A stretch of 11,389 nt of DNA from an uncultured Lachnospiraceae bacterium. Lineage in GTDB: Bacteria > Bacillota_A > Clostridia > Lachnospirales > Lachnospiraceae. The notes below the pieces were generated by a model, which was not told the DNA's origin, searched no databases, and worked only from the letters and a program-made list of their open reading frames with translations. The position numbers were made by a program, and so were the translations under genes. Every line of letters starts with the position of its first letter. The stretch's first letter is position 1. This document shows positions 1 through 6,567 of the stretch, in pieces. The stretch covers positions 1-11,389 of the forward strand of contig CAJLNC010000076.1 of assembly GCA_905207905.1 (NCBI GenBank). Direction: 5' to 3'.

Positions 1-252
1 GATCTGAAAACCTGCAAGGCCTACATCAGCGTTCTGGGAGATGAGGAGGCTTTAAACGCCACCATTGCCGGTTTAAGAAGCGCAGAAGGGTATATCCGCC
101 GTCAGCTGGCCCGCACCGTAAATCTGCGGAACACACCGGAGATCCGCTTTTTGCCGGATCACTCCATTGCCTATGGCATCAGTATGACAAAGCTGATTGA
201 TGATATTAACCGGGAAAGTAAAGAAAAAGAAGGGGACGATGAGGATGTTTGA
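1..252 (+). CDS. rbfA: Ribosome-binding factor A, C-terminal part (5' truncated by window edge)
   Basis: The first 252 bases are open in frame 1 and end in TGA at 250-252, giving 83 residues of a C-terminus. The text DLKTCKAYISVLGDEE, followed by a helix with YIRRQLARTVNLRNTPEIRF and then DHSIAYG, matches the single KH-like domain of RbfA. That small cold-shock factor binds the 30S subunit and helps mature the 5' end of 16S rRNA. The family is about 120 residues, so roughly the first third is missing. It is followed directly by nrnA (8-nt overlap), the usual order in the nusA-infB-rbfA-nrnA-truB-ribF operon of Firmicutes. The acidic/lysine-rich tail (ESKEKEGDDEDV) is typical of a variable RbfA C-terminus. 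Confidence 0.9.
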   Translation, partial: DLKTCKAYISVLGDEEALNATIAGLRSAEGYIRRQLARTVNLRNTPEIRFLPDHSIAYGISMTKLIDDINRESKEKEGDDEDV

Positions 253-1216
253 TCTGAAAGCCCAACTGCAGGATGCAAAGCTCGTGGGCATTGCCGGACA
301 CGTGCGTCCGGATGGCGACTGCGTAGGCTCCTGCCTTGGTCTGGGCCTTTATCTGAAGGAATATTTTCCCCAGCTAAAAACCCGGATATACCTGGAGGAT
401 TTTTCTGATTCCTTTCGGTTTTTAAAGGGTTCTGAGGAGATTGTGTCCGATTGTTCAAAGGACGAAGAATACGATGTGTTCTTTGCTTTAGACTGCGGTG
501 ATCTTGCACGGTTGGGAAATGCTGCGAAGTATTTTCGCAGTGCCAAAAAGACCATCTGCATTGATCACCATATCAGCAACATTTCATTTGCGGATATCAA
601 TTATATTGAGCCGGAGGCCAGCTCCACCAGCGAGCTGGTGTATACCCTCCTGGAGGAAGAAAAAGTAACGCGGGAGATGGCGGAAGCTATTTATATGGGA
701 ATTGTCCATGATACAGGAGTATTTCAGTATTCCTGTACTTCCAGCAAAACCATGAACATAGCCGGAAAGCTGATGGACACTGGCATTGATTTTTCCAGGA
801 TCGTGGAGAATACTTATTATGTCAAAAACTACGTACAGCAGCAGATATTGGGACGGGCGCTTCTGGAGAGCATTATGATTCTGGATAAGCAGGTGATCTT
901 CAGCGTAATTCGCCAGAAGGATATGAAATTCTATGGCGTAGAGCCTAAGGATCTGGACGGTATTGTGCAGCAGCTGCGCAACACAAAAGGAGTGGAGGCG
1001 GCCATCTTTCTTTATGAGGTGGGGCCTCAGCAGTTTAAGGTAAGTATGCGGTCAGCAAATAAGATTGATGTAAGCCGCATCGCCGGATATTTCGGTGGCG
1101 GCGGTCATGTGAAGGCGGCTGGCTGTACTATGCAGGGTACGGTGTACGACGTGGTGAATAATCTGGTTGGTCATATGTACCGCCAGCTGAAGGAATGGGA
1201 GACAAAAGAAGGGTGA
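245..1216 (+). CDS. nrnA: DHH-family phosphoesterase, NrnA-like oligoribonuclease / pAp phosphatase
   Basis: A 323-residue protein with the full DHH/DHHA1 layout. The metal-binding motifs are GHVRPDGD (His19, Asp23, Asp25), ALDCGD, and CIDHH with Asp107-His108-His109. The C-terminal DHHA1 motif FGGGGHVKAAG lies at 283-293. NrnA enzymes degrade 2-5 nt RNA oligomers and dephosphorylate 3'-phosphoadenosine 5'-phosphate in the cytoplasm, which suits an operon for RNA and ribosome maturation. Two close starts compete, ATG 239 and ATG 245. I chose 245 because the AGGGG at 231-235 then sits 9 nt upstream rather than 3. An in-frame ATG at 197 would lie deep inside rbfA and adds a lysine-rich leader foreign to the family. 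The 3' end overlaps truB as GTGA. The exact in vivo substrate (nanoRNA or pAp) cannot be told from sequence. Confidence 0.93.
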   Translation: MFDLKAQLQDAKLVGIAGHVRPDGDCVGSCLGLGLYLKEYFPQLKTRIYLEDFSDSFRFLKGSEEIVSDCSKDEEYDVFFALDCGDLARLGNAAKYFRSAKKTICIDHHISNISFADINYIEPEASSTSELVYTLLEEEKVTREMAEAIYMGIVHDTGVFQYSCTSSKTMNIAGKLMDTGIDFSRIVENTYYVKNYVQQQILGRALLESIMILDKQVIFSVIRQKDMKFYGVEPKDLDGIVQQLRNTKGVEAAIFLYEVGPQQFKVSMRSANKIDVSRIAGYFGGGGHVKAAGCTMQGTVYDVVNNLVGHMYRQLKEWETKEG

Positions 1217-2115
1217 TTTCCGGAATTATTAATGTGTATAAGGAAAAAGGCTGGACCAGCCATGATGTGGTGGCGAAACTTCGCAGGATCCTGCAGCAAA
1301 AAAAGATCGGGCATACCGGTACTCTGGATCCGGATGCAGAGGGAGTCCTGCCGGTATGCCTAGGGGCAGGGACCAAGCTCTGCGATCTTCTCACTGATAC
1401 CGGGAAGACTTACCGGGCAGTTCTGCTGCTTGGATGTACTACAGATACCCAGGATACCACGGGAACGGTACTTTCCTCCCGGCAGGTCACATGCAGCGAA
1501 GAGGAAGCCAGGAAAGCGGTGCTTTCCTTTCAGGGAGATTATGATCAGATTCCTCCCATGTATTCGGCCCTGAAGGTTCAGGGGAAGAAGCTGTATGAGC
1601 TGGCCAGAGCCGGGGTCGAGGTTGAACGAAAGCCCAGGGCTGTGACCATTCATGAAATCCAAATTGAACAGATTCATTTGCCGGAGATCGCTTTTACGGT
1701 CAGCTGCTCAAAAGGAACCTATATTCGTACCCTCTGCCATGACATTGGTGAAAAGCTGGGCTGCGGCGGTACTATGAAATCTCTGCAGCGAATTCGGGTA
1801 GGAGAATTTCTTATCGAAGAAAGCAGAACCCTCGCAGAGATTGAACAGCTCCAGGAAGCCGGCAGGCTGAAGGAGTATGTGTTTCCGGTGGATGCCATGT
1901 TTCCGGCTTATAAAGCGGTATATGTGAAGCCAGAGACAGACCGGCTGTTAAAAAACGGAAATCCTTTGAAAGAGAGAGATTTTGTTACAGAGGTTAAGCC
2001 GGGAGAGGGCCGAAAACTGCGGGTTTATGATTCTTCCGGAAAATTCTGCGGAATTTATCGCTGGGTAGAAGAAAAAAACATCTACTGTCCGGAAAAAATG
2101 TTTCTGGATGCGTAG
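1213..2115 (+). CDS. truB: tRNA pseudouridine(55) synthase TruB
   Basis: TruB converts U55 of the T-arm of tRNAs to pseudouridine. The N-terminus GIINVYKEKGWTSHDVV and the catalytic motif GHTGTLDP (residues 33-40, catalytic Asp39) are diagnostic. KGTYIRTLCHDIG and the late VYDSSGKFCGIYRW segment (C-terminal TruB/PUA-like part) also fit. I place the start at GTG 1213, which overlaps the nrnA stop as GTGA (4 nt), a translational-coupling arrangement, and puts the conserved GIINVYK immediately at the N-terminus. A GGGAG lies about 11 nt upstream. The in-frame ATG at 1195 would add MGDKRR and has a Shine-Dalgarno-like AGGA with no spacing, so it is less likely but not excluded. Length from GTG is 300 residues, normal for the family. 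It is followed 12 nt later by ribF. Confidence 0.95.
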   Translation: MISGIINVYKEKGWTSHDVVAKLRRILQQKKIGHTGTLDPDAEGVLPVCLGAGTKLCDLLTDTGKTYRAVLLLGCTTDTQDTTGTVLSSRQVTCSEEEARKAVLSFQGDYDQIPPMYSALKVQGKKLYELARAGVEVERKPRAVTIHEIQIEQIHLPEIAFTVSCSKGTYIRTLCHDIGEKLGCGGTMKSLQRIRVGEFLIEESRTLAEIEQLQEAGRLKEYVFPVDAMFPAYKAVYVKPETDRLLKNGNPLKERDFVTEVKPGEGRKLRVYDSSGKFCGIYRWVEEKNIYCPEKMFLDA

Positions 2116-2127
2116 ACGGAGGATGAA

Positions 2128-3021
2128 ATGAAGTATTTTCATGGAACAACGGATTTTTTTGCGGAGGGGCCCACAGCGGTAACCCTTGGAAAATTTGACG
2201 GTGTCCATCTGGGGCATCAGAAACTGATGCGTCATATTAAGGAGCTGGAAAAAGAGGGTGTCTCCAGCGTGTGTTTTGCTCTGAACGGAAATGAGGGTTC
2301 TTTTTTAATGACCCATAACGAGCAGCGGCGCCTGGTAGAGGAGCTGGGGATTTCCTGTCTCATCTCCTGTCCCTTTGTGCCGGAAATTTTTACCATGTCC
2401 CCGGAACAATTTGTGGAGGAAATCCTGGTAAAACGGCTTCATGCCCGCTATATTGCAGTGGGTACGGATTTTTGTTTTGGTTACCGCAGATCCGGAAATG
2501 CAGCTTATTTAAAAAGTCTGGAACAACGGTACGGGTTTCGGGTAGATATTCTGGAAAAAGAACGGCTGGGAGAACGGGAGATCAGCAGTACTTATGTGCG
2601 GGAAGCGCTGGAGCAGGGGAATATGGAGCTGGTAACCCGTCTTCTTGGAAGACCCTTTCTTGTGGAGGGAATGGTGCTCCATGGCAGAAAACTGGGACGG
2701 ACTCTGGGTTTTCCCACCATCAATTTGATTCCCAGCGCCCAAAAACTGCTCCCTCCCAACGGTGTGTATGCCACCAGAACCAGTATTGCGGGAAAGATTT
2801 ATCCGGGTATTACCAACATTGGCTGTAAACCTACGGTATCCGGAAATTTTCGGGGAGTGGAGACCTATCTTTTTGATTTGGACATGGATCTGTACGGAGC
2901 TCAGGTATGGACACAGATCCATACTTTTGAAAGAAGAGAACAGAAGTTTTCTTCTGTAGAGGAACTGAAGGCGCAGGTACAGAAAGATATTGCTTTTGGA
3001 AGGGAGTATTTTTTTGAATAA
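2128..3021 (+). CDS. ribF: Bifunctional riboflavin kinase / FAD synthetase RibF
   Basis: A 297-residue bifunctional enzyme that phosphorylates riboflavin to FMN and adenylylates FMN to FAD. The N-terminal nucleotidyltransferase domain carries GKFDGVHLGH (21-30, HxGH-type adenylyl-transfer motif), GTDFCFG and ISSTYVREAL (from 152). The C-terminal flavokinase domain carries GRKLGRTLGFPTINL (186-200) with the PTxN residues 196-199, TNIGCKPT, and VETYLFDLDMDLYG with the putative catalytic Glu245. The start is well supported: GGAGG at 2118-2122, 5 nt before ATG 2128, and 12 nt after the truB stop. The 3' end overlaps the next small gene by 8 nt. The place between truB and rpsO is the standard Firmicutes arrangement. 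No riboflavin (RFN) riboswitch is present here, consistent with a housekeeping gene. Confidence 0.95.
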   Translation: MKYFHGTTDFFAEGPTAVTLGKFDGVHLGHQKLMRHIKELEKEGVSSVCFALNGNEGSFLMTHNEQRRLVEELGISCLISCPFVPEIFTMSPEQFVEEILVKRLHARYIAVGTDFCFGYRRSGNAAYLKSLEQRYGFRVDILEKERLGEREISSTYVREALEQGNMELVTRLLGRPFLVEGMVLHGRKLGRTLGFPTINLIPSAQKLLPPNGVYATRTSIAGKIYPGITNIGCKPTVSGNFRGVETYLFDLDMDLYGAQVWTQIHTFERREQKFSSVEELKAQVQKDIAFGREYFFE

Positions 3022-3454
3022 AGGGTTATGGACAGCCAGCCTGGTGCTTTTGGTAGTGGGACTGATCTTTCTGGCAATGGGAATCGGCTGTCATCTGTAT
3101 GAAAATTTTAAGGAACCTTTAAAGTGCCGCTGTACTGCCCGGGTAGTGGAGCTGCTTTTGGAGGAGCCAAAGCCAGGAGAGCAGTTTCTCTTTTACAAAA
3201 ACTGCTACTATCCGGTGATCGAATATTACGCGGAAGGGAAACTGTATAAGCTCCGCTATCCCCATGGTTCCTATCCCAGCCGTTTTAAGCTGAATCAGGA
3301 GATTAAAATCACCTATAAAAAGGGACAGCCGGAAGAATTTTTGTTGGAAAAACAAAGTCCTCTGCGTTTGTTGTCCCAGTGTCTGTACGGAGTCGGCGTG
3401 GCAGCCCTTCTGACAGCCTGTATAATTTTCCTCATATTTGCCATGAGAGGTTGA
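3014..3454 (+). CDS. Small two-helix membrane protein resembling DUF3592
   Basis: Function unknown. From TTG 3014 it encodes 146 residues with a hydrophobic helix at about 5-25, a soluble middle segment of about 95 residues, and a second hydrophobic helix at about 124-144. The middle contains YPVIEYYAEGKLYKLRYPHG followed by KLNQEIKITYKKGQPEEF. This alternation, with the beta-rich pattern between helices, resembles the DUF3592 family, whose role is not established. The TTG start is chosen because GGAAGGGAG (2998-3006) stands 7 nt upstream and the first helix then begins at residue 5. An upstream in-frame ATG at 2990 would lie further inside ribF with no ribosome binding site. The 8-nt overlap with ribF suggests translational coupling. 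The stop codon is contained in the -35 box of the rpsO promoter. Confidence 0.75.
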   Translation: MNKGLWTASLVLLVVGLIFLAMGIGCHLYENFKEPLKCRCTARVVELLLEEPKPGEQFLFYKNCYYPVIEYYAEGKLYKLRYPHGSYPSRFKLNQEIKITYKKGQPEEFLLEKQSPLRLLSQCLYGVGVAALLTACIIFLIFAMRG

Positions 3455-3479
3455 CGAAACAGGCGGGGTATGATATAGT
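3451..3479 (+). promoter_or_regulatory. Sigma-A-type promoter for rpsO
   Basis: TTGACG (3451-3456) and TATAGT (3474-3479) are separated by exactly 17 nt, a near-consensus housekeeping promoter with predicted transcription start about 3485-3487. The -35 box overlaps the TGA stop of the upstream membrane protein gene. This would allow rpsO and pnp to be expressed independently of the upstream operon. Confidence 0.75.
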
Positions 3480-3495
3480 GTGAAAGTATGATTGA

Positions 3496-3542
3496 GCCAA
3501 TACCCAGAAATTGGACACTCCGACCGTTTCCTGGTATTTGGC
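3496..3542 (+). promoter_or_regulatory. Candidate S15 translational operator in rpsO leader
   Basis: The leader between the promoter and rpsO folds well. GCCAA (3496-3500) pairs with TTGGC (3538-3542), then UACC (3501-3504) with GGUA (3533-3536), and AG (3506-3507) with CU, leaving single-base bulges at T3537 and C3505. Inside, UUGG (3511-3514) pairs with CCGA (3520-3523) around loop ACACU, and this small helix contains a U-G pair next to G-C pairs. S15 autoregulates its own mRNA in several bacteria by binding a junction with a G-U/G-C element. The pairing is seen directly; the operator role is inferred. The ribosome binding site lies 13 nt downstream of the helix. Confidence 0.45.
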
Positions 3543-3568
3543 GTTAAAAATTTTAGGAGGAAAAAAGC

Positions 3569-3835
3569 ATGATCGCAAAAGAAAAGAAACAGGCAATTAT
3601 TGCAGAGTATGGCAGAAAAGAGGGAGATACCGGTTCACCGGAGGTTCAGATTGCAGTTCTGACCGCACGGATCCAGGAGCTTACCGAGCATCTGCAGAAT
3701 AACCCCAAGGATCATCATTCAAGAAGAGGTCTTCTGAAAATGGTTGGTCAGAGACGTGGTCTTCTGGCTTATTTGAAGAAAACTGATATTGAAGGATATC
3801 GTGCTTTGATTGCAAAATTAGGAATCAGAAAATAA
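3569..3835 (+). CDS. rpsO: 30S ribosomal protein S15
   Basis: An 88-residue protein with the whole S15 fold: four helices including [20 protein letters not shown], then [15 protein letters not shown] and the C-terminal [21 protein letters not shown]. The family length is 88-89 residues, so it is complete. S15 binds 16S rRNA at the H20-H22 junction early in 30S assembly. ATG 3569 is preceded by a perfect AGGAGG (3555-3560) with 8-nt spacing. The gene has its own promoter and a folded leader, and is followed by a strong hairpin at 3847 and then pnp, the conserved rpsO-pnp pairing seen across bacteria. Confidence 0.98.
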   Translation: MIAKEKKQAIIAEYGRKEGDTGSPEVQIAVLTARIQELTEHLQNNPKDHHSRRGLLKMVGQRRGLLAYLKKTDIEGYRALIAKLGIRK

Positions 3836-3846
3836 GAAATCCAGGG

Positions 3847-3899
3847 AGCCGTTGCAAAATACCGTATCCGATGTTGTTTCGATGTGTTTTGTAGCGGCT
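3847..3899 (+). terminator. Long hairpin after rpsO, possible weak or partial terminator
   Basis: A 16-bp arm (3847-3862, beginning AGCCG) pairs with 3884-3899 (ending CGGCT) with a few G-U wobbles and no mismatch, around a 21-nt loop that can itself pair weakly. It is followed by TCTTTCTGT, a broken U tract. It may end part of the rpsO transcripts or protect the rpsO 3' end, with read-through into pnp. The weak U tract argues against full termination. A second small palindrome, 3901-3918 (CTTTCTGT / ACAGAAAG), follows directly. Confidence 0.5.
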
Positions 3900-3917
3900 T
3901 CTTTCTGTGTACAGAAA

Positions 3918-3999
3918 GCGAAATCTGAATTCCCGAGACCACTGAAAAGATGATTTTCTTCCAAAGTCATTTTTTCAGTAGTTTCGGATAAGATTTCGC
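3918..3999 (+). promoter_or_regulatory. Very long hairpin in the pnp leader, candidate RNase III / PNPase autoregulation site
   Basis: The base GCGAAATCT (3918-3926) pairs perfectly with AGATTTCGC (3991-3999). The middle 3931-3939 pairs with GTTTCGGA (3981-3988) with one bulge. The apex 3941-3957 pairs with 3963-3979 (begins ACTGAAAA, ends TTTTCAGT; G-U wobbles only) around a 5-nt loop. In total this is about 34 pairs ending 36 nt before the pnp start. In E. coli a long stem at this place is cut by RNase III and then used by PNPase to repress itself. Here the structure is seen, and the function is inferred from position only. It could also be a mobile palindromic repeat. Confidence 0.55.
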
Positions 4000-4035
4000 C
4001 CTGCGAGCAAGAAGCGACAAGAAAAGGAGAAAGAT

Positions 4036-6120
4036 ATGTTCAAAAGTTTTTCAATGGAAGTGGGCGGAAGAACTCTGACGGTTGATGTAGGCAGAGTGGC
4101 AGCTCAGGCAAACGGCGCAGCATTTATGCATTACGGTGACACCACCGTTCTTTCCACAGCAACTGCTTCAGACAAACCGCGCGATGGAATCGATTTTTTC
4201 CCTCTGAGCGTGGAATTTGAAGAGAAATTATATTCTGTAGGTAAAATCCCTGGAGGCTTCAACAAGCGTGAGGGAAAGGCCTCTGAGAATGCAGTGCTTA
4301 CCGCCCGGGTAATTGACCGTCCTATGCGGCCTCTGTTTCCCAAGGATTATCGGAATGATGTGACCTTAAATAACCTGGTGCTGTCTGTAGACCCCACTTG
4401 CCGTCCGGAGCTGGTAGCTATGCTGGGTTCTGCCATTGCTACCTGTATTTCGGATATTCCCTTTGACGGTCCCTGTGCTATGACTCAGATCGGCTTGGTG
4501 GATGGAGCATTTGTTGTAAATCCCTCTCAGGAACAGTGGAAAAACGGAGATCTGCAGCTGACCGTGGCTTCTACCAGCGAAAAGGTAATCATGATCGAGG
4601 CTGGAGCAAATGAAATTCCGGAAGCGAAAATGATCGAAGCTATTTACATGGCGCATGATATCAACCAGGGTATCATTGCTTTTATCAACCAGATTGTGGC
4701 TGAAGTGGGCAAAGAGAAACACGCTTATGAGAGCTGTGCAGTTCCCCAGGAGCTGTTTGACGCTATGAAAGAGATTGTAACTCCGGAAGAGATGGAAGCC
4801 GCTGTATTTACTGATGTAAAGCAGGTGCGGGAGGAGAATATCCGGCAGATTACTGCAAAGCTGGAGGAAGCTTTTGCTGACAAGGAAGAGTGGCTGGCGG
4901 TTCTTGGCGAGGCAGTCTATCAGTATCAGAAAAAGACTGTGCGAAAGATGATCTTAAAAGACCACAAGCGTCCCGACGGACGTGCGATTACCCAGATCCG
5001 TCCTCTGGCTGCAGAGGTAGATCTGATTCCCAGAGTTCATGGTTCTGCTATGTTCACCAGGGGACAGACTCAGATCTGCACCATCACCACGCTGGCACCT
5101 TTGTCTGAGGTTCAGAAGATCGACGGTCTGGATGAGAATGAAGTAAACAAACGCTATATGCATCATTATAACTTCCCGTCCTACTCTGTAGGTGAGACAA
5201 AGCCTTCCAGAGGGCCGGGAAGACGTGAGATCGGCCATGGGGCGCTGGCAGAGAAAGCTCTGGTTCCGGTACTTCCCACTGAGGAAGAATTCCCCTATGC
5301 CATCCGTACCGTGTCTGAGACCTTTGAATCCAACGGTTCCACCTCTCAGGCAAGTATCTGCGCCTCTACCATGTCTCTGATGGCAGCCGGTGTTCCCATT
5401 AAAAAACCGGTGGCCGGTATTTCCTGCGGTCTGGTGACCGGAGAGACGGATGATGATTATATTGTATTGACAGACATCCAGGGTCTTGAGGATTTCTTTG
5501 GGGATATGGACTTTAAAGTGGCTGGTACTCATGACGGCATCACAGCTATCCAGATGGACATTAAGATCCATGGACTGACCCGTCCCATCGTGGAGGAGGC
5601 GATTGCCAGAACAAGACAGGCCAGAGAGTACATTCTCAATGAGGTGATGCTGCCCTGCATCGGAGCACCCAGAGAGTCTGTATCCAAGTATGCACCCAAG
5701 ATCGTTCAGATCATGATTGATCCTCAGAAGATCGGCGATGTGGTTGGTCAGAGAGGCAAGACGATCAATACCATCATTGAGCGCACAGGCGTAAAGATTG
5801 ATATCACAGATGACGGTGCTGTATCTGTATGCGGAACCGATCAGGCCATGATGGACAAAGCCATTGAGATGATTCGCATTATTACCACAGATTTCGAGGC
5901 TGGGATGGTGCTGTCAGGAGAAGTGGTAAGCATCAAGGATTTCGGCGCTTTCATTGAATTTGCTCCGGGCAAAGAAGGTATGGTTCATATTTCCAAGATC
6001 GCGAAAGAGCGTATTGCTCATGTAGAAGACGTTCTGACACTGGGAGATAAGGTAAAGGTTGTCTGCCTGGGTAAGGACAAGATGGGCAGGATGAGCTTCA
6101 GCATCAAGGATGTAAAATAA
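4036..6120 (+). CDS. pnp: Polyribonucleotide nucleotidyltransferase (PNPase)
   Basis: A 694-residue 3'-5' phosphorolytic exoribonuclease, a trimeric mRNA-decay enzyme in the cytoplasm. The domain order is complete. The first RNase PH core (about 10-145) contains RPMRPLF (95-101), and an all-helical linker follows. The second RNase PH core contains GRREIGHGALAEKAL, the phosphate-site SNGSTSQAS, and EDFFGDMDFK with Asp486, Asp492 and Lys494, which correspond to catalytic positions of the family. A KH domain follows with GxxG loop GQRG (571-574), then a C-terminal S1 domain (about 623-692) with GEVVSIKDFGAFIEF. ATG 4036 has AAGGAG (4024-4029) 6 nt upstream. It lies downstream of rpsO and a long leader hairpin, so autoregulation by leader processing is plausible. 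Nothing is missing or unusual in the protein. Confidence 0.98.
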   Translation: MFKSFSMEVGGRTLTVDVGRVAAQANGAAFMHYGDTTVLSTATASDKPRDGIDFFPLSVEFEEKLYSVGKIPGGFNKREGKASENAVLTARVIDRPMRPLFPKDYRNDVTLNNLVLSVDPTCRPELVAMLGSAIATCISDIPFDGPCAMTQIGLVDGAFVVNPSQEQWKNGDLQLTVASTSEKVIMIEAGANEIPEAKMIEAIYMAHDINQGIIAFINQIVAEVGKEKHAYESCAVPQELFDAMKEIVTPEEMEAAVFTDVKQVREENIRQITAKLEEAFADKEEWLAVLGEAVYQYQKKTVRKMILKDHKRPDGRAITQIRPLAAEVDLIPRVHGSAMFTRGQTQICTITTLAPLSEVQKIDGLDENEVNKRYMHHYNFPSYSVGETKPSRGPGRREIGHGALAEKALVPVLPTEEEFPYAIRTVSETFESNGSTSQASICASTMSLMAAGVPIKKPVAGISCGLVTGETDDDYIVLTDIQGLEDFFGDMDFKVAGTHDGITAIQMDIKIHGLTRPIVEEAIARTRQAREYILNEVMLPCIGAPRESVSKYAPKIVQIMIDPQKIGDVVGQRGKTINTIIERTGVKIDITDDGAVSVCGTDQAMMDKAIEMIRIITTDFEAGMVLSGEVVSIKDFGAFIEFAPGKEGMVHISKIAKERIAHVEDVLTLGDKVKVVCLGKDKMGRMSFSIKDVK

Positions 6121-6143
6121 CCGTATAAGCAAAGATCGAGCGA

Positions 6144-6163
6144 ATGGAAAGAGAACTTTCCAT
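6144..6163 (+). other. Hairpin 24 nt after pnp stop, without U tract
   Basis: ATGGAAAG (6144-6151) and CTTTCCAT (6156-6163) form a perfect 8-bp stem with loop AGAA. There is no run of T after it, so it is not a canonical intrinsic terminator. It may mark or protect the pnp mRNA 3' end. No other terminator is visible between pnp and the T-box attenuator at 6519. Confidence 0.4.
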
Positions 6164-6228
6164 CTATAGCGGAAATGTACAGACGGAATTATTGAAATTT
6201 ATATCTAAAATTTATAAATAAAAAAGGA

Positions 6229-6257
6229 TTGACAAACCGTGCTTTTAGAGTTATTAT
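6229..6257 (+). promoter_or_regulatory. Sigma-A-type promoter for the T-box operon
   Basis: TTGACA (6229-6234, consensus) and TATTAT (6252-6257) are spaced by 17 nt. A very AT-rich stretch at about 6195-6227 lies immediately upstream and could act as an UP element. The predicted start of transcription is about 6263-6266, about 15 nt before stem I of the T-box leader. Confidence 0.82.
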
Positions 6258-6263
6258 TCTGAT

Positions 6264-6558
6264 AACTTCATTTTCAAACCGTTGAGAAAGAGTAGTAAGT
6301 CTTTTGAAAGGTTCCAGAGAGCTGCGGAAGATGAGATGCAGTACCGGAAAAGAGACTGAATGGACTTTTGAGGGTAAGTTGATTTCCAGAAAGACAGGTA
6401 TTATTCTGTGAATGGAAGGTAGGCTTCACCGGGAACCCAACCCGTTATCAATGAGGATGCATGTTGGTGCAGGAAAAGTGGGCATTGCCAAGTTGAGTGG
6501 TACCGCGTTGATCTTATCAGCGTCTCAAGTTTATATTATACTTGAGACGCTTTTTTTT
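6264..6558 (+). promoter_or_regulatory. T-box riboswitch, probable tRNA-Trp (UGG specifier)
   Basis: All parts of a transcriptional T-box leader are present. Stem I has a lower helix (AAAG 6287-6290 with CTTT 6365-6368) and an AGTA loop (6291-6294). An 8-bp upper helix (6298-6305 with 6350-6357) and a distal AGAGAG/CTGC...GCAG head follow. On the 3' side of the specifier loop, GAA (6358-6360) is followed by TGG (6361-6363) and A, the usual place of the codon, so tryptophan. Stem III is TTGG-TGC (6464-6470) with GCA-CCAA (6482-6491). The T-box motif GAGTGGTACCGCG is at 6495-6507. TTGAG (6493-6497) can pair with CTCAA (6525-6529), forming the antiterminator and excluding the terminator. Uncharged tRNA would therefore switch on the downstream transporter operon. 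The amino-acid assignment is inference from the specifier position. Confidence 0.93.
6519..6558 (+). terminator. T-box attenuator (intrinsic terminator)
   Basis: GCGTCTCAAGT (6520-6530) and ACTTGAGACGC (6540-6550) form a perfect 11-bp stem, plus A6519-T6551, with a 9-nt AU loop. Eight T follow (6551-6558). The 5' arm is shared with the antiterminator, as expected for a T-box. Confidence 0.95.
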
Positions 6559-6567
6559 ATTTATGGG

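Noticed and set aside
4954..5571. 205-codon minus-strand frame inside pnp
   Set aside because: It lies antisense to the best conserved part of PNPase, has no recognisable domain, and reads as a shadow of codon bias.
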